From positions 1,503,501-1,567,500 of the forward strand of contig NC_071669.1 in assembly GCF_028554725.1 (NCBI RefSeq): a stretch of DNA of 64,000 nucleotides. Direction: 5' to 3'. Origin of the DNA: Zeugodacus cucurbitae. Taxonomy: Eukaryota; Arthropoda; Insecta; Diptera; Tephritidae. This document shows positions 12,671-25,461 of the stretch, in pieces. Made by a program: the position numbers and the translations under genes. The notes beneath the pieces were generated by a model that was not told the origin of the DNA, searched no databases, and saw nothing but the letters and a program-made list of their open reading frames with translations. Position 1 is the stretch's first letter. Every line of letters begins with the position of its first letter.

Positions 12671-13448
12671 CAGTGGCGGATCCACGGGGGGTTTTTGGTG
12701 TTAAAACACCCCCTAAACTCAGAGAAAAATATATGTTTGTTGATATGGGTTTGGAATGAGGTTATTGATCAAAAAAATCACATCAAATTATAAGCAATTA
12801 TAATAAGATTTTTGTTGTTATTCATATAATTCGAACTTTCTCTACATTTGTATAAGCAGTATCGCTGATGCTCAGTGATTAATTGAGGATTACACGGAAT
12901 CTCACATTCCATGTTATATTTTCCTTGGTTTTTGAAGAATTCTTCAGGTATTTCATCAACTGACAGATCAATATCCCTATGAATATTCATTGATGCTAGA
13001 TCATTAAGCCTATCTTGACCTGTCGTATTTCGTAAATAGGTTTTAATTCTCTTTAAACTTGAAAACTTCTTTCCGGTGATGCTATTGAAACAGGCAATAA
13101 CGCCAATATGCGTAAAATCTCGAAAACATTCCCAAAAGACGTCTTGTTCACTGCTTCTAAAGCTTCGAGAGCATTCCGAAAATGCTTGCCTGAAATTCGC
13201 TGGTTCCACATTTTCACCTCCGCAAGAAAGTTTTGTTCTGAACAGTTGATCACCCTTTCATAAAAATAAAATATATCTCGAGGTTTTTAAGCGTCAAATT
13301 CGGACTTTGGGCAAAATACAAAAAAAAAAAAAAAAACGTGTCCTATAATAACTGAATTTTCGCGAGGGAACTGCTATATTGAAATTACGTTGAGTAATAA
13401 AACTTTTCGTAAACCCCCCCAAAAAAAATTTTTCTGGATCCGCCACTG
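12671..13448 (-). mobile_element. Internally deleted hAT element with 8-bp target duplication, copy 1
   Basis: Terminal inverted repeats CAGTGGCGGATCCA and TGGATCCGCCACTG bound a 778-bp element. TATATAAT occurs directly outside both ends (12663-12670 and 13449-13456), the 8-bp duplication typical of hAT transposons. The minus strand encodes only the C-terminal part of a hAT transposase, including the dimerisation region (ILALLPVSIASPERSF, SSLKRIKTYLRNTTGQDRL). A one-base deletion near 13062-13065 relative to copy 2 splits the frame. The catalytic N-terminal and middle parts are absent, so it could move only with help. Confidence 0.93.
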
Positions 13449-15699
13449 TATATAATAAAAAATGTTTATTTTCCTTCACTCTCCGCTACACTATGTTCCT
13501 AGCCTAAGCCTTCAGTCTTTATTTATACATTTATACAGCTTTGCATGCGTGCTAGTAAGAGTATATGACAGAGTTATGTTGCTTGATAAAGGCAATTAAT
13601 TTATTTTATATATAGCCATATATATACATTATTTATGTCCATATATGCAGTACATGCAGGTAAAAAACACTTTTCTATAGGATATACATATAACTTCACC
13701 CTTTACTCTCTCAGCGTAATTTTTACTTAAATATACACACTCATGCACCTAATATACATACAAACATCCAAATAAAGTATACCTCAAATTGTGTTCTTGA
13801 CTGATTTATTGTCGGTTTTGTTGGTAATAAACTTCATGGAAAAATCGTAAAGATTGACAGCAGTTGACTAATTTCGAACAGAAAGTTGCTCAGTAGGCGA
13901 TAGAGATAAATTTTGCGGCGTAACTGCTGCTAAATGCTGTTAAATAAAAGCGCAGTTAAGTTTAATTTTACGAGCGTGTGGGGCACTAAGTTTGGTCATG
14001 CAGTTATTAAGCTGAAAAATTGGTTATAAAATATGATGAGTGGCTAATTGAAAGGCAGTGGGGCTGGTTATGAAACTTAAAAGGTAGAAAAGGTGTGTTT
14101 GGATTTCAATTAAATCAATATTTTATAGAAATTATGGTTAGTCCATAGTAGAATCTATTTGGCATCCATCAAGTCAACCATCATTGGTAGTATAATTTAA
14201 GGAATGAACATCGCTGGACTTCTTTGAGGAAAGGCTGCCTCAGACGAATGAAACAAGCAACACTTTATATGTCTTCAATGAAAATTGGCGAATCGACCAG
14301 GCAATTGGCATAAATCCAAAAATTGGCATAGCCAAATAGAGACTGAAACTTTGGAAATACAATTTTAATAAGTTATCATCAGTAGAGAATTGGCCAATAG
14401 AAGTAAGTATGTATTATTGACAATCCTCTTACTTTGAATATATTTTGCCCCACCCTCCACAAGATAGCTTTTCAACAATTCACAAAACATCCATTAAACA
14501 ACGGTAATATTCAACTGTTAATGGCTGTCGATATAAACAATAAATCTTTGATTGCCATATAATTTTACAGTTCAGCTGTGCCACAATACAATAATTTCGT
14601 GAAAACTTTGCTTATGAAACTGAAACTGAAAACAAATTAAACAGAATTTATAATAGGCATTCATTAGCTATTAATGCAACAGATTTCCATTATTGCTTGT
14701 AGCTGCGACCGAAGACAGGGCGTGAGCTGGCTTGCTTGCCGGAGGTAAAAGGAAGTCATAAACAAATGAAAATGTGAACATAAAGCAATTCATTATTGGA
14801 ATAGCAAATTATAACTTCGAACAGCAATGAATAATAGGGTGCATAGCCTCTCACTAGTTTTGGACGCACTCTGTTAATATCCATATATGTACATATGTCC
14901 GAAAAACAATGAAAGACGTATATTGTGCTAATACAATTTATAATATTTGTCTTTATTCGATTTTATATGGTTTAGCTAATTTTATATTTTAAATGTTAGT
15001 TTTATACAAAGGTTGTCGATTTAATCAACTGCTTGCTGCGGATGGATGGTGAAAAACGAATGAAGATACGTGAATCGGAACGCAGGTCGAAAAAGAAGAA
15101 ATCGCGGGTATCATTGACGATCCTTTCTATTCCTTTTTGTGTGGTGTACGGTGTTGTTATGTGTGTGGGTGTGTTGATGTGACAGTTTTCTTCTGTTCTG
15201 TGGTGAGTGTGGTGAATGTTATGTATCAGTGGTGTGGATTTGGATAAATGTTGTGTGCCAGTGTGGTATGTTGATGCTTAGTGAGTGTGGATGAATGTTA
15301 CAGTTGGGGGTTGAGCCAGACTCATTTAAACAGCAATAACAAAAACAACAATAACAAAAGATTTGACAACGAAATTGCGCTTTTGTTGTTAATTATGTTA
15401 ATTTTTTTTTAAATGAATCATAATAATGGCACTTGACATTTGACTAAAAGCTTTTTTGTGAGAAGAATAAATTAAAAAAAAAGAATTATTTTATTACTTT
15501 ATAATTTAAATTGACTAAATTTTACGTTTTGACAATTGCTATGTTGTTGTTGTTGTTGAGAGGCCATTTAAATTCAGGTTTTTTCTATTTTTTCATTAAA
15601 CTTTTATTTTTATTTTTAAATTTTTTTATTTCTTATTTTTAATTTTAAACCATTTCTTAAATCACTGAACTGCTTAACATTTCGTATTTTTAATGAACT

Positions 15700-15950
15700 C
15701 GATTTTTCAATAATTAAAATTTTTTTACTTAATATTTTTTTTTTAATAATTTGTTTTTTAATAATTTTTTTGTAATAATTTTTTTATTTAATATTTTTTT
15801 TAATATTTTTTTTTTAAATAATTTTTTTTTTAAATAATTTGTTTTAATAATTTTTTTTAAATAATATATTTTTTAATAATTTTTTTAATAAATTTTTTTT
15901 TAACAAAATTTTTTAATAATTTTTTTTAATAATTTTTTTTTAAATTTTTT
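15700..15950. repeat. TAATTTTTTT low-complexity tract
   Basis: A degenerate series of (T)nAATAATT(T)n units, almost entirely A and T, in HGTX intron 3. The surrounding 15480-15700 is also T-rich. No gene. Confidence 0.8.
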
Positions 15951-18120
15951 GGGCGAAGCCACTAATCTAATTATGAAATCAAAGTAATAATGTTTTTCAA
16001 ATTTATTGAAATTATGAAAATTAAATTCCATATAAATTTTGTGCTTTTAGACAGTTAACATTTAAAACGCAGTGCATCCACGCCTAAAAGACGACAACAA
16101 TTGAAGCACTAATGCAGTGAGACACACTCATACACACTCAAAGAAACAAACATTTGCCGATTATGACGAGGAAATGATTAATTGCCGAAGAATGAGGCGG
16201 ACAAATGTTTATGATTTTATGAGGAATTGAATCGAAGCGACAGTTGCACAGTTGCGACACTCCGAGTGAATGCAAAGCAAGTGAAATTGAGTATATATGC
16301 GTATATGAGTGTGTCTGTGTGTTTGAGCTAATGGATGAACGACTAAATGGCTGCCATGGATGAGCATAGAGAGACAGCGGCAGGCGAGGCAAATGACGAA
16401 GCTGGCTTGAGTGCGACAACTGCAACGACAAATGGAGCTCATTGATGCGTGCAAATAAGCTTAAGAGTGAGAGTGTGTTTGGGTGTCTCCCGACATAATG
16501 AGGGCTAAAGGACGATGGCAACAATTTGGCGGTAAATTAAAAATTCGGCAATGGCAAATGACCGCATCCTGCTATATAGTCCATATAAGTATTGGATGTG
16601 TATATGTGTGGGTTTATCTATTATCCATTCTTGCGTAACCCAAACGAGACGCTTCATACATATTCAATTAGCAAGCGAATGGATGCGAGTGGAAGGCGGA
16701 AACACAATGAAAATCGACACACAGACACATATAAACAAAGAAAAAATGTTGCAACGGCAAATGATGTTTCTGCGTGTTTTGTGCCGCTCAGATTGCTTGC
16801 CTGTATAACGGTATCATGCTCGCATGCGTTAGTATGCAAATTGTGGCAAAAACAATAGCAAAACAGCAGCAATTGGGTGGCGCATCAATCGTCTGGCTAT
16901 TGCCCCGGATATAGACAGCTTGCATATGCAAATTAGTTAATATGGCAGCGTGACGAGCAAACACACACAAATACTTGTATACTAACAAAAACAAAAACAA
17001 CAACAATGTGAACAACAAAAAACAAGCAATATCATGTTCAAATGGGCGCTTGTTGAGCATATTCAGTGAACTCGTGTGGGTGGCAGCCTCAAAGAGCTCA
17101 CTAGCACCACCACCACCAACAACAACAACATAAACTGCCAATGCAACTAACCGTTGTGTGACAGCCTTTCATAATATGAGAAATGATCTTGACAAGAATA
17201 ATTGCATGTTCGCATAATTAAAAGCATTTGTAAGCGCACAAACACATACATACAAACATACATACGCACGGACAGCAGTTGTTTCGCCACAAACAATAAC
17301 AAGAACAACAATTATGATTATACAGCAAAGCGCTATGCAATGAAAATAATGATGGTCATAATGTTGTGATTTCATTGTTGTTGTTGGCGCTGAGATTTGA
17401 CATATCTATAAATATACATACTTATGAATGTATATATATATACTTCAGTATGTATCTATGTATTTCTGTGTATAATTGCTTGCCATTTGTAGCTTTTTGC
17501 CTTGTTTTAGCTGCCGTTATTATTAATGACTGTAGGGAGTTGTGTTGATGATATGAATTCTCGAGCACGTTTTGAATACACAAAACAACCGTTAGCCACC
17601 GCCGTGCAGCTTTTTAACTTGAATAGCTCGTTTGTAAAATATGAAATTTGCGATTGTTTAGCTTTTCACTGCTGTGGCGGCGGAAGTGTTTGTAAATTAA
17701 GTGATTTTAATAAATATGCTTGTTTCGAGTTTTATAAAAATATTATATATTTTGGGAAAAGGCTCAATTAATATTTGCATGATAGACAATGGTGACATAA
17801 AAAAAAATTGACATTTTTTTTAATATTTAAAGGCTTTGGATTATACTATTATGAGATTTGAGAAACGCACCGCGACCGAAAGTCTGTTTAAATGCTGCAG
17901 AAATCTGCCAGATTTTTATAAACACAAATTATTTTAATTGATGAAAATTCAAAATTTATCCGATAAATTCCTTCTGTGTATTGAATTATATCCCTTTATT
18001 TCTTAAGGAAATCATAGAATAAAAATTTTCAATGTTTTTTCGAAATTTCCTATACATATTTCTAAGTAAATAATACTAATTCAGCAACTAAATGGTAGAA
18101 TAAATGGTATGTCATTTTTA

Positions 18121-18720
18121 TATCCTGAACAGGGTATATTAAGTTGGTCACGAAGTTTGTAACTCCCAGAAAGAAGCGTCGGAGACCCTATAAAATATAT
18201 AGTTATATAAATGATCAGTATGTTGAACTGAGTCGATTTAGCCTTGTCCGTCTGTCTGTCTGTCCGTCTGTCTGTCAGTATATATACGAACTAGTCCTTC
18301 AGTTTTTAAGATATCGTATTAAAATTTTGCAGATGTTATTTTCTCTTCAAGAAGCTGCTCATTTGTCGGAACTGCCGATATCGGACCACTATAGCATATA
18401 GCTGCCATACAAACTGAACGATCGGAATCAAGGGCTTGTATGGAAAACTTCCGCATTTTACTACATATGTTCACGAAATTTGGTGTGAGTTATTGTTCAT
18501 AGAAATAATATATAATAATATATATAAATAGATCGTTTAACTATATAACCTTAATGTTTCTAGCAAAACACCCGGCTAAAAATAATTAGTAAAATTTTTC
18601 CTTTTTTTTACTTACTTTTTCTTACGTCTTTAGATTTGCTTAAACACATAGTTACTAAAAGAGATGCACCTGTGAAGGGTATATTAGCTTCGGTACAGCC
18701 GAAGTCAACGTTTTTTCTTG
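18121..18720 (-). repeat. Dispersed repeat with CTTCGGC hairpin end, copy B (in HGTX intron 3)
   Basis: Inverted relative to copy A at 3613-4361. It begins with the AACAGGGTATATTAAG end and finishes with AAGGGTATATTAGC and the hairpin CTTCGGTACAGCCGAAG. The CCGTCTGTCTGTC stretch and the CAAGGGCTTGTATGG segment are shared. It has only one copy of the internal segment that is doubled in A. No open frame of note. Confidence 0.85.
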
Positions 18721-20676
18721 TTTTTTAAATAAAGTAGTTTATTTTAGGATAAAATATTTTAATTCGTCTGGTGTTACGAAGGAATTTCGGATTTATTTTG
18801 AATCTATCATATTTTATTTAATTTTTCATTAATTTATTATTTATGAAGAGGCTTTGTGTTATCCATCAGTGTATATGCCTTTCTACGGTGCCCAATCTAT
18901 AGGCACACCCTAATGCTTTACACCTAAACTAGCACCTCTTGAAGCGTTGATTTCTTGAATTTGAATCGCAGAAAACGCCTACACCAGATGCAATTACCAA
19001 TGATTTATGCAGAAAACTGGCAATTGGTGGGCACAACAATTAATTGAAATTCCGCTTTAAAGGTGTATGGCTAGCAATTGTACTCAATTTACGTACAATA
19101 ACACCTACATATAAGCAAAAATCACATAATTGCAGCACAATTGAAGTCACTAAGCGCATTCAGTCAATATTACAGTTATATATGTAATCAAATGACTTGT
19201 ATGTGAGTGTATATGAAATACCTGCATCGAAAGCGACACCAATTAAATGCGAGGATTAGTACTCATTTAAATAACTGTACACGCGCGGTGGGGAAAAAGA
19301 AAAAGTCGGTAAATAGTTACCGCCAACAACAACAATAACACCACCAACAATCAAGAGAGTGCAACAATAGCAGCACACAACCGCAGCAAAGCCCGCGCAC
19401 GTGTGTCAAACACACACACTCTCACTCATACACCGTTAGAGACACACCAGTATCACTGACAAGTCTCACAAATCAGCAGCATTTATAAAGCGCCCTGACA
19501 TGCTCACAATAATGCCCAACAAATTTGACGACAAAAGGATTTGTGTTTAACGGTATAAAATGCGACAACACACATATCCCCCCACCCCCTTCACCGCAAA
19601 TAAATCGAAAAAATGAAATAAAATGGAAAATACATTGAAGCGCTTTAAACCGAGCCGAAGCTTGTGGATTTCAACATTAAGTAGCAACAGCGACGGCGCT
19701 GTCTGCATAGATTTTAGATTTTAAACAAAATAAAAAGAAAAAAAAATAACGGAGAAAAAAGTATTTTGTAAAGTTAGACATGCGGCGCGTATTATGGGGT
19801 ATTACGGGACTAAAGCGCGCACCCGCAACAGCCATAGCCACAGCCGACCCGCATAATCCCAGGCGACAGCGATGGCGAACCAAATACAAGTTGAAAGCCA
19901 GCAACAACAACAACAGCAAAAAGTGAAATGAACAAATGAAGAATGTAATAAAATGCACATAAAAGGTTAGCGCACAAAATGAAGCGCTCGAAAACGATGA
20001 AGCCGCCAGCCGACAGGCAACCACCGAGGAGAAGGTGGGACTTGAGTGGCAAGAGTACAACCATTCAAATGAGTATGTGTGGGCGCTTTGTTGTTATGAC
20101 CGCCATTTTGCGCCAAATACTCGAGGTTCGAGTGAGTGTGTGTGCTCACAATATTCCACCTCATCCTCCGCGCCGTCCCCCCCTGCTAACCGCCAAAACT
20201 TTCGCTAGCCATACTTCATTCGCTTTATTCCCAAACGAAATCCACTCGGATTTGCCTTTCAATAAAAATGCAAATTTTTCAACGCCTTTCTTCGCGCATT
20301 TCCTTTTCACTTGCATTTCTTTGAGCACTTTTAACGGCGCTTACGAGATAGCACTACTATGTACATATGTATGAATCTAGAGTTTTTTTGTTGTTGTGGC
20401 TGTTGGTGAATATACCGTTTTATCTGTGTCTTATCTCTTTTAAAGCTTTAAACTGCATTTCTTTCCAAAAAAAGAAACGCTCGTGTACAAAAACAATAAA
20501 AAAGTTTCGAATATTTTAATGTGCTGCCTTTTGTAGATAGTAACGGTCCGCATTTTTAGTTTTCATATTTTATTTTATATACAGCCGAAGCTTAGCAGTG
20601 CTTAACCCTCTGAGTGCCCAAATTTAATTTAATATATACCCCTTATATGTATGTATGTATATATACTGTGACTCAC

Positions 20677-20873
20677 CTTCACTTGCGATTCGGTCATCCC
20701 TAAGGCATAGGCGAGTTTCGCCCGTTCTGGTCCTGCCAGATATTTGGTCTGTTCGAATGTCTTTTCCAGCGCGAATATTTGCTGGCCACTGAATGTTGGG
20801 CGGGTGTGCTTCTTCTTGCCATCCTTGTCGTTGCTTTGATGATGCTGATGCGCTTGTGAGAGACTCGCGGACA
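20677..20873 (-). CDS. HGTX: HGTX (Nkx6) homeodomain exon 1 (helices 1-2 and start of helix 3)
   Basis: This exon encodes a His/Gln-rich lead (SASLSQAHQHHQ) and DKDGKKKHTRPTFSGQQ, then helices 1 and 2 (IFALEKTFEQTKYLAGPER, AKLAYALGMTESQVK). The HTRPTFSGQQIFALEKTFEQTKYLAGPER series is diagnostic of the NK6 class and almost identical to vertebrate NKX6.1. The acceptor (TCTCTTCCAG) ends at 20874. The donor follows the AAG codon as GTGAGT at 20675-20676, phase 0, so the intron splits the homeodomain between Lys46 and Val47, a position common in homeobox genes. It is isolated by 16 kb of intron upstream and 12.6 kb downstream. The homeodomain binds TAAT-type sites in the nucleus (family knowledge). 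Confidence 0.95.
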
Positions 20874-23800
20874 CTGGAAGAGAGAAGAGAATATAAAATG
20901 TGAGCTTATATAACATGGAATTAAACTTATTTTAATAATAAAGTGGTCTCGAAGTCCATCTTAGGGAGCTCCGGTCCAATAACGATCTTTTTGAAGTGAA
21001 AATATGGGACCTATTACACCTTAACTTACACATATGAGGCTCTGATCAAATCGAAAAGGCTAAACCTGGTCCAGAGGAAAGAACTATTCAGAAATACGAT
21101 AGCTTTTGGCTCAGAGTTTTTAATTTATTGTTCGCTGGAATCTAAAAATTTGTAGGAAACGGCGATTTCTGGAATCCAGAAGCTTTTTCTCTCAAACTCG
21201 AGCTCCTAGAGTCAATTTATTGCCATACTCAACCTACTCCTAGTATTAGTATTCCTTCGTAGCTTCTTTTCTTGAACTCTAGCTGTTCCAGTCTATTCCT
21301 ATATAGCATTCCTTCTTACCCATTGAGCTATCACTTCTGCTAAGCTCTAGACGGAGCATATTTAAAAAGGTTTAGAATATCGAGAAATCCTTTATTTTCT
21401 CTGAGAAAACGGTAACCTTAATCTCAACCCCCTCCAATTTGAAGTCGTAAACTAGTTTTATTTAATTGTTTACGACAACAAAGAAATCGGAAGCCAAACA
21501 TAAATACTTGAGCTATAAAAATATCCCACCCAACTCCAGCGCCCAGCAACCCTCTGTGCTGGCAATTTAAATAACTGTGTTGAGCATTTACTGCCAACTA
21601 AAATCATTTCACATAATTAGGGATCATTTAATAATGGGGTGACATTAATTGGCCCGAAGCACGGACCGAAGCAACGGAGGCAGCAAAGCGTCGTGGGTAT
21701 GAGACCGTACGGACCGTCAACCAGTTGGAGAGCGTAGGACAACCCCCGTTGTCACAGCTTTATGAGTGCGGTTTAGCGCCGCTGTAAGGCAATCGAAGCA
21801 GACCTTCGAGATTTGGCTGCGGCATTGTGGGCGATAGCCGCCACCACCAGGACACACACACACACACACAGACAACTCCGGACGCTTGCCAACAAGGTAG
21901 CGCTCACTTGTAATGATTGCCCGCCAACTCACACCAGGGAGCCGCACAGGTCGTTGGATTTATGTACGACGTGCGATGAGGGAGCCGGCCATGACAAAGG
22001 CACGACGGGCGTTTTATTTATACTCGTTTTATTGGCTTACACTCGTATAAAAGTGGGCTTACAACACTCAAACGGCACTCCACCTGCTCTGGGGGTGGAG
22101 AGGGCTCGTGCGAATTTGTACGTCGCCTGTTTGGCTAATTGATTCTCATGTTATTTTCATGAAAACGAGAATGAAAATGAAAATGACGCCAGAGGGCGCT
22201 CGCTTTTACAAATTACAGCGCACATGCATATTTATATACAGAATTTGTTGTAATCTCATTTGTTGTAAATAGGATATATATACGTGTGAGTGAATGTGCG
22301 CTGGTGGGTCTCCTGCAGTAAAATGTTTATTCTCTATGCGAGCGACGTAATTAATTTGCGGACAATTTGCGTTTGTTAATTTGATGGCCATTGGGCGGCG
22401 GCACTAAATGTCCGCATTTCTCAGGCAATTGGCTCCAATTGCTCCTGCTTTTGGGCCTCATTAAGGGAGCTGTTGGTTGTAATTGCCTGTATTGTTATTT
22501 TTGCGCTACCAAATGTGGTTCTGTTGGTTGGACGGCTCCATTTGCATTGATTCGATTTACTGCATGTAATTTTTTACTTTAAATGCCTAATTAGTATGTA
22601 ATTATTATTTTGGGTGATCAGCGCAAGCAAAAACAATGGAATTTATGTGTATGGGTTTTCGATAAATTTTGTAGACCGAGAAGAGGTGGCGGGCTGCTTT
22701 GTAGGTAGAAGCTTTGATATTGATATTAGATTGTCAGCATTTGTATTTAAATAGCAAAAAAGACTTATCGTAGATGGATATGGGTTGCAAGAATTGTAAC
22801 TAATTATTTTGATATCAATAAATGTTGTGAAGAGGTCAAAGGTTAGATGAAATATTAAAATGAATTTATCTGAGTGAAGTTGGCGTACGGGATATAGTAG
22901 ATAAATATAATGAATGTAAGATGACACACCTAGGCCTTTAGGGGGACCATTGTGACGTGTTATACTAAATAACGGTACTCTGAAAATGTGCGTTAGTGCT
23001 TTCAGTATTTTACGGTTTCTACAAGGTTCAACGCACTTTTAAAAACCATAAAAAATATTTAAAATCATTTGTTTACGGTCTTAAATGGCGCCATCTCTTA
23101 AACGCAGCTCATTGGACAGCCCTCTTAGCTAAGTAATGACTAACAAGTAATAAAAATCGTATAAACAAATCATCAACTTTAATCAATTCTACTTTTTAGT
23201 CGGCACACTGCCATTAATGTTACATGAAAACACCATTAAAATCTGCAGTTGCTTTAGTGCCATTCCCACTTAATTGTCATAATTTTAAAATGGCTGTCTT
23301 TCACCTCATTAGCATATCAGAATTGGACGTGGAAGGCTAACAAAATGTAGCAACCAGTTTCAGAGTTTTCTACCACTTCGTTTAACCTCATGCCAGCACT
23401 AGAGATTCGACGCCACGAGCGCTTCGAAACTTGTTTTCAACTTTATTGTCTCCGTCCGTCGCACTCACTCAACCCTCTGAGAAAAGACACAGAGAATTTC
23501 GACAACTTCATACACTTCAACTATGCGAGTCCCCCCTCTGGTACGCCACCCCGCTTAAATTAGCAGCTGTGCTTCGCATTTATAAACAATTAATAAATGA
23601 CAAAACAAACGACAAAGTTTTTGCTCGCATTGCTTGGTTGCTGTTGTTGTTGCCTGTATTTGTAACCTCGCTTGACAACAACAACTATCAAGTTGTAGCT
23701 ATAGACGTGTCTTTTATGCCGCCATCCGTTCCGCTTGCGCTGCGTACAAATTTCGCATAATAAAATTTATAATGAAATAATGACTTTGTGAGAATTTTCG

Positions 23801-24666
23801 AAAAGTTTTTAAGTAGCTTGTAAACATGGCCTTTAAAGTGCGCTCGAACATGACAATATTGGAAATGTTTTGCGAAGTTGGACGCTAAATGAGTTTCAGG
23901 AAAATTGTGAATATTTGAGTGAATATATGTTAGAATACGTGGCAAACAGTTATGACTGGAAAGAGGTTTTCAAAAATTGTATTGAAATATTTTCTTTTTT
24001 TCAATAAAAAAACATAAATGATTTACACAATTTAATATCACAACTGAAGTTATTCAATTCTACAAAAATTCATGATAGTCAAGAGTAGTTAAAACCCTTT
24101 CAAAAATGTACCATAAGTCCAAAACAATGTACCATTCTCATGCACATCTTTTCCACTTCATTAAAACAACAAAGTCAAAAGACTGAGTAATGAAGACCAT
24201 GCCAGCAATTATACCAGCATATAAAAATAATATTGTGAGCTGCAGATATTATATAATTCCGCTGAAAGAACGCCATTTAATCCTTTCGCTTACTCAAAGC
24301 AATCAAAATCCAGCCAAGCGCTGAGCTAAGGTGGAGCCAGACCGCGCAATTAATTAAAATTCCAAAAGGTATATGCGCAAATAATAAAAAACCAACAACA
24401 ACATCAAAATCTGCAAAAAACAAAGAATGTGAAGCGAGCGACCCACATTTGAAAAGGGCTCATTAAAATTGTTGGGCCACAAGCTTACATATAGACATAC
24501 ATACATACTTATATAATGAGAATAACGATGGGAGCGTGAGCTTGAAGGAGCTTGAGTTACGTAAATGTGGTTAAAAAGGTAAATCGACTTAAGTGCGTAC
24601 AATAAATGTTTCTACTCTCCTCTCACTCCAACAGCTACAGCATACATGTACATATATGTATGTATG

Positions 24667-25461
24667 CAGTGGCGGATCCACGGGGGGGTTTTTGGTGTTA
24701 AAACACCCCCTAAACTCTGAGAAAAATATATATGTGTTGATATGGGTTTGGAATGAGGTTATTGATAAAAAAATCACGTCAAATTATAAGCAATCATAAG
24801 AAGTTACAAGATTTTTGTTGTTATTCATATAATTCGAACTTTCTCTACATTTGTATAAGCAGTATCGCTGATGCTCAGTGATTAATTGAGGATTACACGG
24901 GATCTCACATTCCATGTTATATTGTCCTTGGTTTTCGAAGAATTCTTCAGGTATTTCATCAACTGACAGATCAATATCCCTATGAATATTCATTGATGCT
25001 AGACCATTGAGCCTATCTTGACCTGTCGTATTACGTAAATAGGTTTTAATTCTCTTTAAACTTGAAAAACTTCTGTCCGGTGATGCTATTGAAACAGGCA
25101 ATAACGCCAATATGCGTAAAATCTTGAAAACATTCCCAAAGGACGTTTTGTTCACTGCTTCTAAAGCTTCGAGAGCATTCCGAAAATGCTTGCCTGAAGT
25201 TCGCTGTTTCCACATTTTCACCTCCGCTAGAAAGTTTTGTTCTGAACAGTTGATCACCCTTTCATAAAAATAAAGTATTTCTCGAGCTTTTTTAGCGTCA
25301 AATTCGTAGATACTTTGGGAAAAATACACAAAAAAAAACACAAAACGTGTCCTATAATAACTGAATTTCCGCGAAGGAACTGCTAAGTAATAAAACTTGA
25401 GTAATAAAACTTTTCGTAAACCCCCCCCCCCCCCAAAATAAAATTTCTGGATCCGCCACTG
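24667..25461 (-). mobile_element. Internally deleted hAT element, copy 2 with intact C-terminal frame
   Basis: This copy has the same terminal repeats and internal sequence as copy 1 at 12671-13448, at 795 bp. On the minus strand the transposase C-terminus (about 190 residues, from IYEFDAKKAREILYFYE through the hAT dimerisation region LPVSIASPDRSFSSLKR to a stop at 24784) is uninterrupted, unlike copy 1. The apparent longer frame comes from translating the terminal repeat and flank. A run of C lies near 25423-25434. I see no matching 8-bp duplication (TATGTATG left, ATAGGTAT right), suggesting later change at the junctions. It is in HGTX intron 2. Confidence 0.9.

Larger units (their letters stand above)
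8099..20676 (-). other. HGTX intron 3 (12.6 kb) splitting the homeodomain
   Basis: Intron between homeodomain residues 46 and 47, with donor GTGAGT at 20676 and acceptor TTGCTTGCAG at 8099. Outside the listed repeats (9527-10040, 12663-13456, 15700-15950, 18121-18720) it is AT-rich unique sequence with scattered CAA/TTG and CA runs. I see no nested gene or RNA gene. Short open frames here are low-complexity and lack homology I can recognise. Confidence 0.85.

Noticed and set aside
23431..23760. Plus-strand open frame of 109 codons in intron 2
   Set aside because: No motif, no splice context, and an opposite-strand frame overlaps it. Considered chance.
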